Source: JACVRW01 sp034664105 (GTDB lineage: Bacteria; Actinomycetota; Thermoleophilia; Solirubrobacterales; Thermoleophilaceae). From it: a stretch of 21,651 nt of DNA. The notes below the pieces were generated by a model. The model was not told where the DNA came from. It did no database searches and saw nothing but the letters and a program-made list of their open reading frames with translations. Shown here one piece after another: positions 13,254 through 20,653 of the stretch (position 1 is the first letter of the stretch; each line of letters opens with the position of its first letter). The stretch covers positions 1 to 21,651 of the forward strand of contig JAXDIH010000199.1 of assembly GCA_034664105.1 (NCBI GenBank). Reading direction: 5' to 3'. The position numbers were made by a program, and so were the translations under genes.

Positions 13254-13594
13254 CCGGACAGCGGCTGGCCGAAGGTGATCCGGTTGCCGTCCGGGTCGGC
13301 GATCGATGCCCTGCGCACCTTCCCCGGCAGCGTCTCGATCTCGGTGGCGAACCCTCGTTGCGCGAGCTCCCCCACGTGCTGGTCCAGGTCGTCCACGAGC
13401 AGCGTGAGCAGGCCATTGCCGGCGCGGTCGCTGTCGGCCACCACGTAGACCCAACCGGTATCCGCCAGCTGCCAGACGGCTTCGCTGTCGTGCGGGTGGA
13501 AGTCCGGCGCGCGTCCGAGCAGGCTCTCGTACCAGACGAGCGCCGCGGGGTAGTCGGCCACGGGCAAGCCCGCGAAGAGCTGGGTGATGGCCAT
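13250..13594 (-). CDS. VOC (glyoxalase/bleomycin-resistance) superfamily protein
   Basis: A 114-residue protein with a beta-alpha-beta-beta-beta repeat: LFAGLPVADYPAALVWYESL at the N-terminus, LTLLVDDLDQHVGELAQRG in the middle and ASIADPDGNRITFGQP at the end. These are signature strands of the vicinal-oxygen-chelate fold. Members range from glyoxalases and dioxygenases to antibiotic-binding proteins, and metal ligands cannot be assigned with confidence here. It begins 3 nt after the glycosidase stop on the same strand, so the two are probably co-transcribed. Its TAG stop shares the CTAG bases with the TAG of the convergent flavoenzyme. Confidence 0.85.
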   Translation of the reverse strand: MAITQLFAGLPVADYPAALVWYESLLGRAPDFHPHDSEAVWQLADTGWVYVVADSDRAGNGLLTLLVDDLDQHVGELAQRGFATEIETLPGKVRRASIADPDGNRITFGQPLSG

Positions 13595-13597
13595 GCG

Positions 13598-16102
13598 CTA
13601 GCGCGCTTCTACCACGAGCGAGTGGCTACCGCCGGCGCCGCCGCTGACCGAGGCCAGCACCTCCAAGCCGCGGTTCGTCTCTCGCAGGTGCCCCGCCACC
13701 GTGCGCCCGTCGAGCAGCACGCGCTCCACGTGCGTGTCCCGCGGCAGCGTTGCCCCGAGGGTCAGCTTGCGCAGCCTCACGCCGGCGTGGACCAGGGTCC
13801 GGTAGGTGTGCTTGGCCCGGGCGGCCACGACGTCGATCGCGCCGCCGCCGACGCGGATGTCGCGTCCGGCGATGCGCCGCTCGTAGGGCGGCAGCTGGGG
13901 CGTGACCTCGAGGCGGCCGCGCCCCAGGTCCGGCCGCACGCCGAGCTGCTGGTGGACGACCGGCCAGAGCGTGCCGTAGTTGCCCCAGGCCTGGAGCACC
14001 ATGGCGCGGTCGTAGAACGGCTTGTCGATCGACCGGCCGTACGCCGGGGAGGGCGCGATCTCCGGCATCGCTCCAGGCTGCTCGTCCGGCACCGGCAGCG
14101 CCAGCCGCCGGTTGGCGGCCGTGTAGCGCCGCTGCTGACCCGCGCCGAGGCGCCCGTAGTTGCCTTCGCCGACAGCCATCACCGCGCTGTTGAGCGTGAA
14201 GATCTGCTGCTCGCCGGTGCCGGGCGGGCCCCCGTCGCAGCCGGGCGAGCCCGTGTGGAAGAGCCCGAAGTCGCCCGAGTAGCAGTCGGTCTCGCGCAGC
14301 GCGAGCGCGGCCGCGCCGTGCTCGCGCGTCGTCAGCCCGGGCACGGCCTGCCCCGCCTTGGACAGCTCCACCTCCATCGGGGTCACGCCGATCCAGTGGC
14401 GCTGCTGCACCTTCACGTCGCCCGGGTCGTCCAGCGAGTCCGCGTGCTGGGGCACCTCGGGCATCCACCAGGCGCCCTCGAAGGCCGCCTCGGCGCCGCG
14501 GGCGTGCGCCTCCGCCCAGGCCGCGGTGGCCCCGTCGTCCTTCGAGCGGGCCAGATCGGCCAGGTCGTAGAGGCCGCGGATCGTGTAGACGCTGTTGTCG
14601 AGCTTCTCCTCGCCCATGCCGGTGCGCTCGACGTTGCCGAGGCCCTCCGGCCAGCCGTCACCGTCGGCGTCGAGCTGGTCCACGACGTAATGCATCGCGC
14701 GCACAGCCTGGCCGTAGAGCTCGTCGCGGAACGCGTCGTCGCCGGACCAGCGCCACACCAGCGCCAGCGCGCTCGGGAACTTGGCGGTCTCGTCGGTGTT
14801 CCCGGCGTCCGAGTTGGCGCCGAAGTACACGCTGCCGTCCGTGGCCACCTCGTGCACGATCTTGCCGCTGTCCCCGTTGATCAGCACGCTCACGTCGCGC
14901 AGGGCACGCAGATGGTCCTCGATCGGCTCGAACAGGCCGGCCGCGACGGCGGCGAACGCCGTGTACTCGCCGTCGGTCGCGAACAACCACGGGTAGTCGG
15001 GGAACCCGGCGGCGATGAAGCGAGCGCTCGGCACGGTCCCCGCGGCCGGCGGGTACTGCTTGCCCTCGGCCACGTGGCGAGCGCGGAGGTCCTGCGCGAG
15101 CTGCACCGAGTCGGCCAGGTTCTGCTTGGACCACTCGATCCCCTCGGCGAGCAGCCGGTCACCGGGCAGCTCCATCCGCGTGCGGGCCGCCAGCTGCTTG
15201 CGCCTGGCCACCTTGGCCGTCAGGGCGGCCTCGGGGTCGCGCAGCGCCGCGTCGTACTCGGCTCGGGCGGCCGCCACGCCCTGGTCCGACCCGGCCACGG
15301 CGACCCAGAGCGTCTTGGTGGCGCCCGCGGGCACGGTCAGCGTGTAGGTCAGCTCCCCCCCGGCGCCCTTGCCGAAGACGCTGTCATCGCAGTGCGCGGG
15401 CTCGGTGCCGTCGACCGGACACGTCACGGGCGGGTCCTGGGGCCCGCGGAAGCCCGGTCCGGTGGCGGTCTGCGCCGGTCGCTCCCGGGCGCCGACCAGC
15501 GCGGCCCAGTCGTGCGACTCGGCGTTCGCCACCGGTGGCCGGCCCTGGTCGCGGAAGAGCAGGTGCCCGTCCGCCGAGGCGCTGTCGGGCAGGTTGAAGT
15601 CGCCCGCCGTCGGCGTGGTCGAGCCCCAGGGGTAGGCGCTGAGCAGCTCGGAGTGGGCGTCTACCGTCACGCTCACGCGCCGCTCGCCACCGGTCGACCG
15701 CAAGCGCAGGCCGATCAGGGCGGCCCGCCTGCCGTCCGGCACGAACTCGACGCGCCGTGCCTCGAGTCCGGCCGGAGCCGGCAGGTCCATGGCGATGTAC
15801 CCCCAGCCGCTGGTGAAACGCGTGGCTGGGCCGGTCCACTTGCCGTCGAGGGCGAACCAGACGCCGTCCAGGAGCTTGATCGGCGGGCTCCAGATCCCGC
15901 CCATCTCACCGCGGATGTGCCAGCCGGTGGCCGGGAAGCGGCCGGCCTCGCTGCCGACGACGTAGGCGCGCTCGCCCGCGGCCACGTAGCGACGGTCGGC
16001 GAGGCGATCGGTGGTGGAGAGGGTCGAGGCAGCCTGCGCGGCCCCGGCGCCGGCGAGCACGGCCAGGGAGGCTGCGACGGCGGTGAGCTTCCTGCGCGGC
16101 AC
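13598..16102 (-). CDS. Secreted six-hairpin glycosidase-like protein (glycogen-debranching type)
   Basis: An 834-residue exported protein. Residues 1-24 form a signal peptide (MPRRKLTAVAASLAVLAGAG then AAQA). An N-terminal beta-sandwich region (about 25-290) is followed by an (alpha/alpha)6-barrel-like region (about 310-690) with FPDYPWLFATDGEYTAFAAV (367-386), LDADGDGWPEG (477-487) and GNYGTLWPVVHQQLG, then a C-terminal beta domain (about 700-834). These are features of the six-hairpin glycosidase clan, including amylo-1,6-glucosidase and GH63-type enzymes. Glu486 and Asp377 are candidate acids only. The likely role is removal of sugars from an extracellular alpha-glucan or similar polymer; the substrate is unknown. 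GTG at 16102 follows GGAGAGAG closely, and a hairpin plus a 22-bp tandem duplication lie just upstream. It overlaps no gene and is followed after 3 nt by the VOC gene. Confidence 0.82.
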   Translation of the reverse strand: MPRRKLTAVAASLAVLAGAGAAQAASTLSTTDRLADRRYVAAGERAYVVGSEAGRFPATGWHIRGEMGGIWSPPIKLLDGVWFALDGKWTGPATRFTSGWGYIAMDLPAPAGLEARRVEFVPDGRRAALIGLRLRSTGGERRVSVTVDAHSELLSAYPWGSTTPTAGDFNLPDSASADGHLLFRDQGRPPVANAESHDWAALVGARERPAQTATGPGFRGPQDPPVTCPVDGTEPAHCDDSVFGKGAGGELTYTLTVPAGATKTLWVAVAGSDQGVAAARAEYDAALRDPEAALTAKVARRKQLAARTRMELPGDRLLAEGIEWSKQNLADSVQLAQDLRARHVAEGKQYPPAAGTVPSARFIAAGFPDYPWLFATDGEYTAFAAVAAGLFEPIEDHLRALRDVSVLINGDSGKIVHEVATDGSVYFGANSDAGNTDETAKFPSALALVWRWSGDDAFRDELYGQAVRAMHYVVDQLDADGDGWPEGLGNVERTGMGEEKLDNSVYTIRGLYDLADLARSKDDGATAAWAEAHARGAEAAFEGAWWMPEVPQHADSLDDPGDVKVQQRHWIGVTPMEVELSKAGQAVPGLTTREHGAAALALRETDCYSGDFGLFHTGSPGCDGGPPGTGEQQIFTLNSAVMAVGEGNYGRLGAGQQRRYTAANRRLALPVPDEQPGAMPEIAPSPAYGRSIDKPFYDRAMVLQAWGNYGTLWPVVHQQLGVRPDLGRGRLEVTPQLPPYERRIAGRDIRVGGGAIDVVAARAKHTYRTLVHAGVRLRKLTLGATLPRDTHVERVLLDGRTVAGHLRETNRGLEVLASVSGGAGGSHSLVVEAR

Positions 16103-16108
16103 CTCTCT

Positions 16109-16129
16109 CCCGGGCGAGTCGTGCCCGGG
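16109..16129. promoter_or_regulatory. Hairpin next to the glycosidase start
   Basis: CCCGGGC-GAGTCGT-GCCCGGG is a perfect 7-bp stem with a 7-nt loop, ending 6 bp from the GTG start of the glycosidase. It could affect translation initiation, or act as a processing or attenuation site between the MBL and glycosidase genes. It shares bases with the tandem duplication. The function is unknown. Confidence 0.4.
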
Positions 16130-16167
16130 GCCAGCTCAGGTCAAACCCGGGGCCAGCTCAGGTCAAA
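16124..16167. repeat. Exact 22-bp tandem duplication between MBL and glycosidase genes
   Basis: Two identical units, 16124-16145 and 16146-16167, begin CCCGGGG and end AGGTCAAA; a third unit begins (CCCGGG) at 16168. The MBL stop codon lies in the second unit, and the first repeats the same TGA. Read on the minus strand each copy holds TTTGACC, a -35-like hexamer, but no good -10 follows at the right distance. It may be a recent slippage duplication or a two-site operator. Confidence 0.8.
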
Positions 16168-16930
16168 CCCGGGTCAGGTTCTCGGCGTGTATGCCCCGCT
16201 GGGCCTTCGTGTCGCGCCCGGCCGGCAGCCGCTGCTCGCCCCGCTCGAGCGCGTCCAGGTAGTCCACGTCCTCGTCCAGCAGGCGTAGTGCCGTCTCGCG
16301 GTCGTGCGGAGCGCCGTGGCCGGGCACCACCGTCGCGGCGTCCTCCACGAGCGGCCCCAGGCGCGCCAGCGTCGCCCTGTAGTCGGCCAGCGAGCCGCCC
16401 TCCGAGATCCAGGGGATCTCGACGTCGGAGAGGTAGTCGCCCACCGCCAGCACTCCCTGGGCCCGGTCGAACACCGCCATCCCGTCGGCGGTGTGACCCT
16501 CGGCCGGGTGCAGCTCCAGCTCGCGGTCGCCGAGCTCCACGTGCCCGGGCACCGGCAGGCCCTGCACCTGGCCCAGCGCGAGCGGCGCTGGGCGGCTCAC
16601 GTAGAACTTGTCGTCGTAGTGCCGCAGCCCGCGCTGCGCGCCGCCCGGCTCGCGGTGCAGCCGCTCCACCGAGCTCTCGCCGAGCCCCAGCGTCATCCCG
16701 GGGAAGGCGAGGCGACCCAGCAGGTGGTCGAAGTCGGCGTGCGTGGCGAACAGGCCGTCGGGCTCGAAGCCCGCCCCGGCCAGCAGGCTCGGCAGCGCGT
16801 CCAGCTCGTCGGGGAGATAGGGCGAGTCGATCAGCAGCGCCTCGCCCCCGGCACGCAGCGCCACCGCGTTCGTCTGCCAGAAGCCGCTGGTCACCACCAG
16901 CGCGTCCGGGCTGACGGCCACGGCGCGCAA
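16163..16930 (-). CDS. Metallo-beta-lactamase-fold hydrolase
   Basis: A 255-residue MBL-fold protein with metal motifs in order: THADFDH (His64, Asp66, Asp68, His69), His146 in EGHTADG, Asp165 in GDYLSD and His205 in PGHGAPHD. The first motif is HxDxDH rather than the usual HxHxDH, so one ligand of metal site 1 is Asp in place of His. The family includes glyoxalase II, lactonases and many unassigned hydrolases. There is no signal peptide. It starts 4 nt after the HAD gene (TTG 16930; GTG 16921 is an alternative) and is probably in the same operon. Its C-terminus (ENLTRV) ends inside a tandem duplication. Confidence 0.87.
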   Translation of the reverse strand: MRAVAVSPDALVVTSGFWQTNAVALRAGGEALLIDSPYLPDELDALPSLLAGAGFEPDGLFATHADFDHLLGRLAFPGMTLGLGESSVERLHREPGGAQRGLRHYDDKFYVSRPAPLALGQVQGLPVPGHVELGDRELELHPAEGHTADGMAVFDRAQGVLAVGDYLSDVEIPWISEGGSLADYRATLARLGPLVEDAATVVPGHGAPHDRETALRLLDEDVDYLDALERGEQRLPAGRDTKAQRGIHAENLTRV

Positions 16931-16934
16931 GCGT

Positions 16935-17615
16935 CTATGCGGCGTTGAGCAGCTTGCCCGCGTCGCGGAAGGACTTGACCTCGGCGTCGGGCTTGCGGCC
17001 GCCCTCGACCACCTCGCCGTGGCGGTTGACCCAGATCACCGCGATCTTCTCCTTGATGCACGGCTCGATGTCCGTCGGGTAGCCCGAGGCGATGTGCACC
17101 CAGTGCTTCTTCATCGCGCCGATCCGGCGCGCGCACTCCTTGAAGTGCGCCGGGTCGGGCTTGTAGGAGCGCACCTGCTGGGCCGTGACCACGAGGTCGA
17201 AGTCCGCGCGGAAGTGCCGGCGCGTGGCTCCCAGGAGCTTGTCGTCGATGTTGGACAGGATGCCCAGCTCGTACTTCTTGGCGAAGCGCTCCAGCTGCGC
17301 GTTGGTCTCGCGGAACGGCTGCCAGGCCGGGACGCTGTTGGGCAGGAAGTTCGAGCGCGAGGGCTCGAGGTCCCAGCTCAGCTCCGCCGCCACGCGCACC
17401 GCGGTGCGACGCAGTACCTCGGCGTACAGCTCGTACGAGCCGCGCTGGATGTCGCGCTGCACGTCGATGAAGCGTGGAATCAGGACATCACGGTCGATCG
17501 TGAAGCCATCGCGATCGGCCTCCTTCTGGAATGCGCCGTAAACGCCGCTCTCCCAGTCGATCAGAGTGCCGTAGCAGTCGAAGGTTACGAACTTGACGTC
17601 TTTTGGAAGTGCCAT
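16935..17615 (-). CDS. HAD-superfamily hydrolase (haloacid-dehalogenase type II-like)
   Basis: A 226-residue HAD hydrolase with all four motifs: nucleophile Asp13 in TFDCYGTLIDW (the second Asp of DxDxT is Tyr, as in 2-haloacid dehalogenases), Ser121-Asn122 in ILSNIDD, Lys152 in SYKPDP and Asp182 in ASGYPTDIEPC. A helical cap sits at about 20-105. Type II dehalogenases use this Asp-x-Tyr pattern to hydrolyse L-2-haloacids, but many relatives are phosphatases or unassigned, and the substrate here is not known. It is the first gene of the minus-strand run that goes on to the MBL gene 4 nt downstream. ATG 17615 has TATCGA 9 nt upstream and no Shine-Dalgarno sequence. Confidence 0.88.
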   Translation of the reverse strand: MALPKDVKFVTFDCYGTLIDWESGVYGAFQKEADRDGFTIDRDVLIPRFIDVQRDIQRGSYELYAEVLRRTAVRVAAELSWDLEPSRSNFLPNSVPAWQPFRETNAQLERFAKKYELGILSNIDDKLLGATRRHFRADFDLVVTAQQVRSYKPDPAHFKECARRIGAMKKHWVHIASGYPTDIEPCIKEKIAVIWVNRHGEVVEGGRKPDAEVKSFRDAGKLLNAA

Positions 17616-17677
17616 TCAGCCGTTTCGATAGGGTCCGCGCCCCCCGGCGCAGCGGCCGAAGATCCTATCTATCCGGA
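17616..17677. promoter_or_regulatory. Divergent promoter region between the HAD gene and sucC
   Basis: The 62-bp gap separates divergent start codons. On the minus strand TATCGA (17630-17625) ends 9 nt before the HAD ATG. On the plus strand TATCTA (17666-17671) ends 6 nt before the sucC ATG. Both keep TA at the first two -10 positions but end in A rather than T. No good -35 and no Shine-Dalgarno sequence are seen for either gene, so both may be leaderless. Confidence 0.4.
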
Positions 17678-18817
17678 ATGGACCTACTCGAATACCAGGG
17701 CAAACAGCTCTTCGCCAAGCACGGTGTTCCCGTGCCCGAAGGGCGGCATGCGGCTACCGTCGCGGACGCCGTAGAGGCGGCTGAAGAGCTCGGATACCCG
17801 GTCGTAGTCAAGGCTCAGGTCCAGATCGGCGGGCGCGGCAAGGCGGGCGGGATCAAGCTCGCATCGAATCGCGACGAGGCCGAGGAGCACGCGCAGGCGA
17901 TCCTCGGCATGGACATCCGCGGCTTCGCCGTTCACGAGGTGTGGGTGGAGAAGGCCAGCGACATCGACGAGGAGTACTACGCGGCGATCGTCTTCGATCG
18001 GTCGGCCAAGCAGCCGATGGCGATGCTGTCGCGCATGGGTGGCATGGACGTCGAGGCGGTGGCCGACACGGACCCCGAGGCCATGCGCATGACCCACGTG
18101 GACCCGCTGCTCGGCTTCCAGGACTTCCACGGTCGCCGGCTCGCCTTCGAGGCGGGCATCGCCGACGACGTGATCCGGCCGGTTGGCGCGATGCTCGGCA
18201 AGCTCTACGAGGTCTTCGTGGCCGAGGACGCCACGCTCGTCGAGGTCAACCCGCTGCTGATCACCAAGGCGCGCGAGGTCGTGGCGCTCGACGCCAAGGT
18301 CACGATCGACGACAACGCGCTCTACCGCCATCCCGACCTGGCGGCGCTGAGCGACCCGTCGGGCGAGGACCCGCAGGAGCGGATGGCCAAGGAGCGCGGG
18401 CTCACCTACGTGAAGCTCGACGGCAACGTCGGCATCCTCGGCAACGGCGCCGGGCTGGTCATGTCGACGCTCGACGTCGTGGCCCAGGCCGGCGGCCGGC
18501 CGGCGAACTTCCTCGACGCCGGCGGCGGCTCCAAGGCGGAGGCGATCACCAGCGCGGTGGAGGTGATCCTCTCCGACGAGAAGGTCAGCGCCGTGCTGTT
18601 CAACATCTTCGGCGGCATCACGCGCTGCGACGAGGTGGCGCGCGGCCTGATCGAGGCGTTCCGCGCGATCGAGCCCGACGTGCCCTTCGTGGTGCGGCTG
18701 GACGGGACCAACGACTTGGAGGGGCGCGCTCTGCTGGCCGAGGCGGCGCTGCCGAACGTGCACACCGAGGCGACGATGCTGGGCGCCGCCGAGAAGGTCG
18801 TGGAGCTGGCCGGCTGA
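17678..18817 (+). CDS. sucC: Succinyl-CoA synthetase (ADP-forming) beta subunit
   Basis: A 379-residue SucC, normal length. The N-terminal ATP-grasp domain starts MDLLEYQGKQLFAKHGVPVP and contains GGRGKAGG (51-58), EVNP (189-192) and the nucleotide site region; the C-terminal CoA-ligase domain has GNGAGLVM (255-262) and FNIFGGITRCD (308-318). With SucD it interconverts succinyl-CoA and succinate in the TCA cycle with substrate-level ATP or GTP formation. Nucleotide preference is not read from sequence. ATG 17678 is fixed by the conserved MDLLEYQ start. It overlaps sucD by one base (TGATG), so the subunits are made in step. Confidence 0.97.
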   Translation: MDLLEYQGKQLFAKHGVPVPEGRHAATVADAVEAAEELGYPVVVKAQVQIGGRGKAGGIKLASNRDEAEEHAQAILGMDIRGFAVHEVWVEKASDIDEEYYAAIVFDRSAKQPMAMLSRMGGMDVEAVADTDPEAMRMTHVDPLLGFQDFHGRRLAFEAGIADDVIRPVGAMLGKLYEVFVAEDATLVEVNPLLITKAREVVALDAKVTIDDNALYRHPDLAALSDPSGEDPQERMAKERGLTYVKLDGNVGILGNGAGLVMSTLDVVAQAGGRPANFLDAGGGSKAEAITSAVEVILSDEKVSAVLFNIFGGITRCDEVARGLIEAFRAIEPDVPFVVRLDGTNDLEGRALLAEAALPNVHTEATMLGAAEKVVELAG

Positions 18818-19695
18818 TGGCCATCCTCGTAGACAACGACACGCGGCTGGTCGTGTCCGGCATCACCGGGCGCGAGGGGACCTTCCACAGCCTGCGCAAC
18901 CGCGACTACGGCACCCAGGTCGTGGCCGGCGTGACGCCGGGCAAGGGCGGACAGGACGTCGAGGGCATCCCGGTGTTCGACACCTTCCAGGCGGCCGTGT
19001 CCGAGACCGGCGCTAACACGGCGATGATCTTCGTGCCGCCCCGGTTCGCGGCCGACTCGATCCTCGAGGCCGAGAACGCCGGCGTGGAGCTGATCATCGC
19101 GATCACCGAGGGGATCCCCGCCCACGACGAGCTGCGCGTGTACAACCACCTCAAGCACGGCGGGTCGCGGCTGATCGGGCCGAACTGCCCGGGCATCCTC
19201 TCCCCCGGCAAGGCCAACGTCGGGATCATCCCGGCGCAGTTCTTCAAGGAGGGCAACGTCGGCCTGGTGTCGCGCTCCGGCACGCTCACCTACCAGATCG
19301 GCAACGAGCTGGCCCAGGGCGGCTTCGGCAACTCGTCGATCGTGGGCATCGGCGGCGACCCGGTGCCCGGCTCCAGCTTCATCGACATCATCGAGCTGTT
19401 CGAGGCCGACCCGGAGACCGAGCTGATCGTGATGTGCGGGGAGATCGGCGGGTCGGCCGAGGAGGAAGCGGCCGAGTACATCGCCGAGAAGGTGTCGAAG
19501 CCGGTGGTGGCCTACATCGCCGGGTTCACGGCGCCGCCGGGCAAGACGATGGGCCACGCCGGCGCGATCGTCTCCGGCTCGCAGGGCACCGCGGCCGCCA
19601 AGGCGGAGGCGCTCGAGGCGCGCGGAGTGCGCGTGGGGCGCAACCCCACCCAGGTGTCCGAGATCGCGGTCGAGATCCTGGGCAGCCGGGTCTAA
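18817..19695 (+). CDS. sucD: Succinyl-CoA synthetase alpha subunit
   Basis: A 292-residue SucD, full length. It has the CoA-binding Rossmann start (TRLVVSGITGREGTFHS, about 9-25), GVTPGKGG (38-45), IGPNCPGILSPGKANVGIIP (120-139) and the phosphohistidine loop GHAGAIVSG with His247. It carries the phosphoryl transfer from succinyl phosphate during the reaction and binds CoA. The ATG shares its A with the sucC stop, which indicates coupling. The 47-bp gap downstream holds a promoter candidate for the next gene, and no terminator is obvious. Confidence 0.97.
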   Translation: MAILVDNDTRLVVSGITGREGTFHSLRNRDYGTQVVAGVTPGKGGQDVEGIPVFDTFQAAVSETGANTAMIFVPPRFAADSILEAENAGVELIIAITEGIPAHDELRVYNHLKHGGSRLIGPNCPGILSPGKANVGIIPAQFFKEGNVGLVSRSGTLTYQIGNELAQGGFGNSSIVGIGGDPVPGSSFIDIIELFEADPETELIVMCGEIGGSAEEEAAEYIAEKVSKPVVAYIAGFTAPPGKTMGHAGAIVSGSQGTAAAKAEALEARGVRVGRNPTQVSEIAVEILGSRV

Positions 19696-19704
19696 CCGAC
19701 CCGC

Positions 19705-19733
19705 TTGACCGCCTTCCAGCGGCGGCCTACCTC
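19705..19733 (+). promoter_or_regulatory. Candidate promoter of the aldo/keto reductase gene
   Basis: TTGACC (19705-19710), exactly 17 nt, then TACCTC (19728-19733), ending 9 nt before ATG 19743. The -35 is near consensus and the -10 keeps TA but ends in C. It gives the gene its own start downstream of sucCD, again close to leaderless. Confidence 0.5.
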
Positions 19734-19742
19734 AGGGCCTGT

Positions 19743-20591
19743 ATGGCCGTAGCCACGGTCCCGACCATCACGCTCCCGTCCGGCGACACGATGCCGGTCC
19801 TCGGGCAGGGCACCTGGCGCCTGGCCGAGGGGCTTCATCCTCGCGACGAGGAGATCGCCTCGCTGCAGCTCGGCATCGAGCTCGGCCTGACCCTGATCGA
19901 CACCGCCGAGCTGTACGGCGGCGGAGCCGCGGAGGAGCTCGTCGGGGAGGCGATCGCGGGACGTCGCGACGAGTTGTTCCTGGTCAGCAAGGTGCTCCCG
20001 CACAACGCCACCCGCCGGGGCACGGTTGCCGCCTGCGAGCGCAGCCTCCGACGCCTGGGCACGGACCATCTCGACGTGTACCTGCTGCATTGGCGCGGGA
20101 GCGTGCCCCTGGCCGAGACGCTCGGGGGCTTTGAGGACCTCGTCAGGGCGGGCGCCATCCGCAACTGGGGTGTGAGCAACTTCGACCGACCCGATCTGAC
20201 CGAGCTCCTCGGCCTGCCCGGTGGGAACGCGGTCGCCACGAACCAGATCCTCTACAACCTCGCCCGGCGGGGGATCGAGTACGAGCTGCTGCCGTGGTGC
20301 CGGCAGCTCGGCATCCCGATCATGGCCTACTCCCCGATCGGACAGGGGCGGATGCTCCGTCACCCTGCCCTCACGGAGGTGGCGGAGCGGCACGGCGCCA
20401 CGCCCGCTCAGGTCGCGCTGGCCTGGGTGCTGCGGCAGGACATGGTGAACGCGATCCCTCGGGCCGGCACGCCGGAGCACGTCCGGGACAACAGTGGCGC
20501 GCTGGAGCTCCACCTGGACGCTCACGACCTCGCCGCCCTGGACCATGCCTTCCCGCCGCCGGCGGAGCCGACGCCGCTCGAGGTGATCTAA
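19743..20591 (+). CDS. Aldo/keto reductase
   Basis: A 282-residue (beta/alpha)8 NADPH-dependent reductase. The catalytic tetrad is complete: Asp53 and Tyr58 in LIDTAELYG, Lys83 in VSKVLPHN and His116 in VYLLHWRGS. Further hallmarks are WGVSNFD, NQILYNLARRGIEYELLPWC, the AYSPIGQG turn and IPRAGTPEHVRDN, the cofactor loop near the C-terminus. It would reduce an aldehyde or ketone to an alcohol. Sequence style is that of general bacterial AKRs, with no substrate indicated. ATG 19743 gives MAVATVPTITLPSGDTMPVL. It stands alone on the plus strand after sucCD and converges with the nitrilase gene. Confidence 0.92.
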   Translation: MAVATVPTITLPSGDTMPVLGQGTWRLAEGLHPRDEEIASLQLGIELGLTLIDTAELYGGGAAEELVGEAIAGRRDELFLVSKVLPHNATRRGTVAACERSLRRLGTDHLDVYLLHWRGSVPLAETLGGFEDLVRAGAIRNWGVSNFDRPDLTELLGLPGGNAVATNQILYNLARRGIEYELLPWCRQLGIPIMAYSPIGQGRMLRHPALTEVAERHGATPAQVALAWVLRQDMVNAIPRAGTPEHVRDNSGALELHLDAHDLAALDHAFPPPAEPTPLEVI

Positions 20592-20625
20592 CGCATGATC
20601 TGCGCGCCGCTCGGGTGGCTGGGGC

Positions 20626-20653
20626 GGCGCCTCGGGTACAGCGCCGAGGTGCC
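20626..20653. terminator. Hairpin between convergent aldo/keto reductase and nitrilase genes
   Basis: GGCGCCTCGG (20626-20635) pairs with CCGAGGTGCC (20644-20653) over an 8-nt loop: ten pairs, one of them G-T. It lies 34 nt after the reductase stop and directly abuts the nitrilase stop at 20654, so it could serve both transcripts. There is no T-run. Confidence 0.5.

Noticed and set aside
16146..16167. Sigma-70 promoter for the glycosidase using TTGACC in the 22-bp repeat
   Set aside because: The hexamer at the right distance is CGACTC, a poor -10, so I list only the repeat.
12806..16288. Very long plus-strand open frame (1160 codons) opposite the glycosidase and MBL genes
   Set aside because: It is antisense to well-supported genes, has a repetitive Arg/Ala/Gly composition typical of GC-rich shadow frames, and shows no domain.
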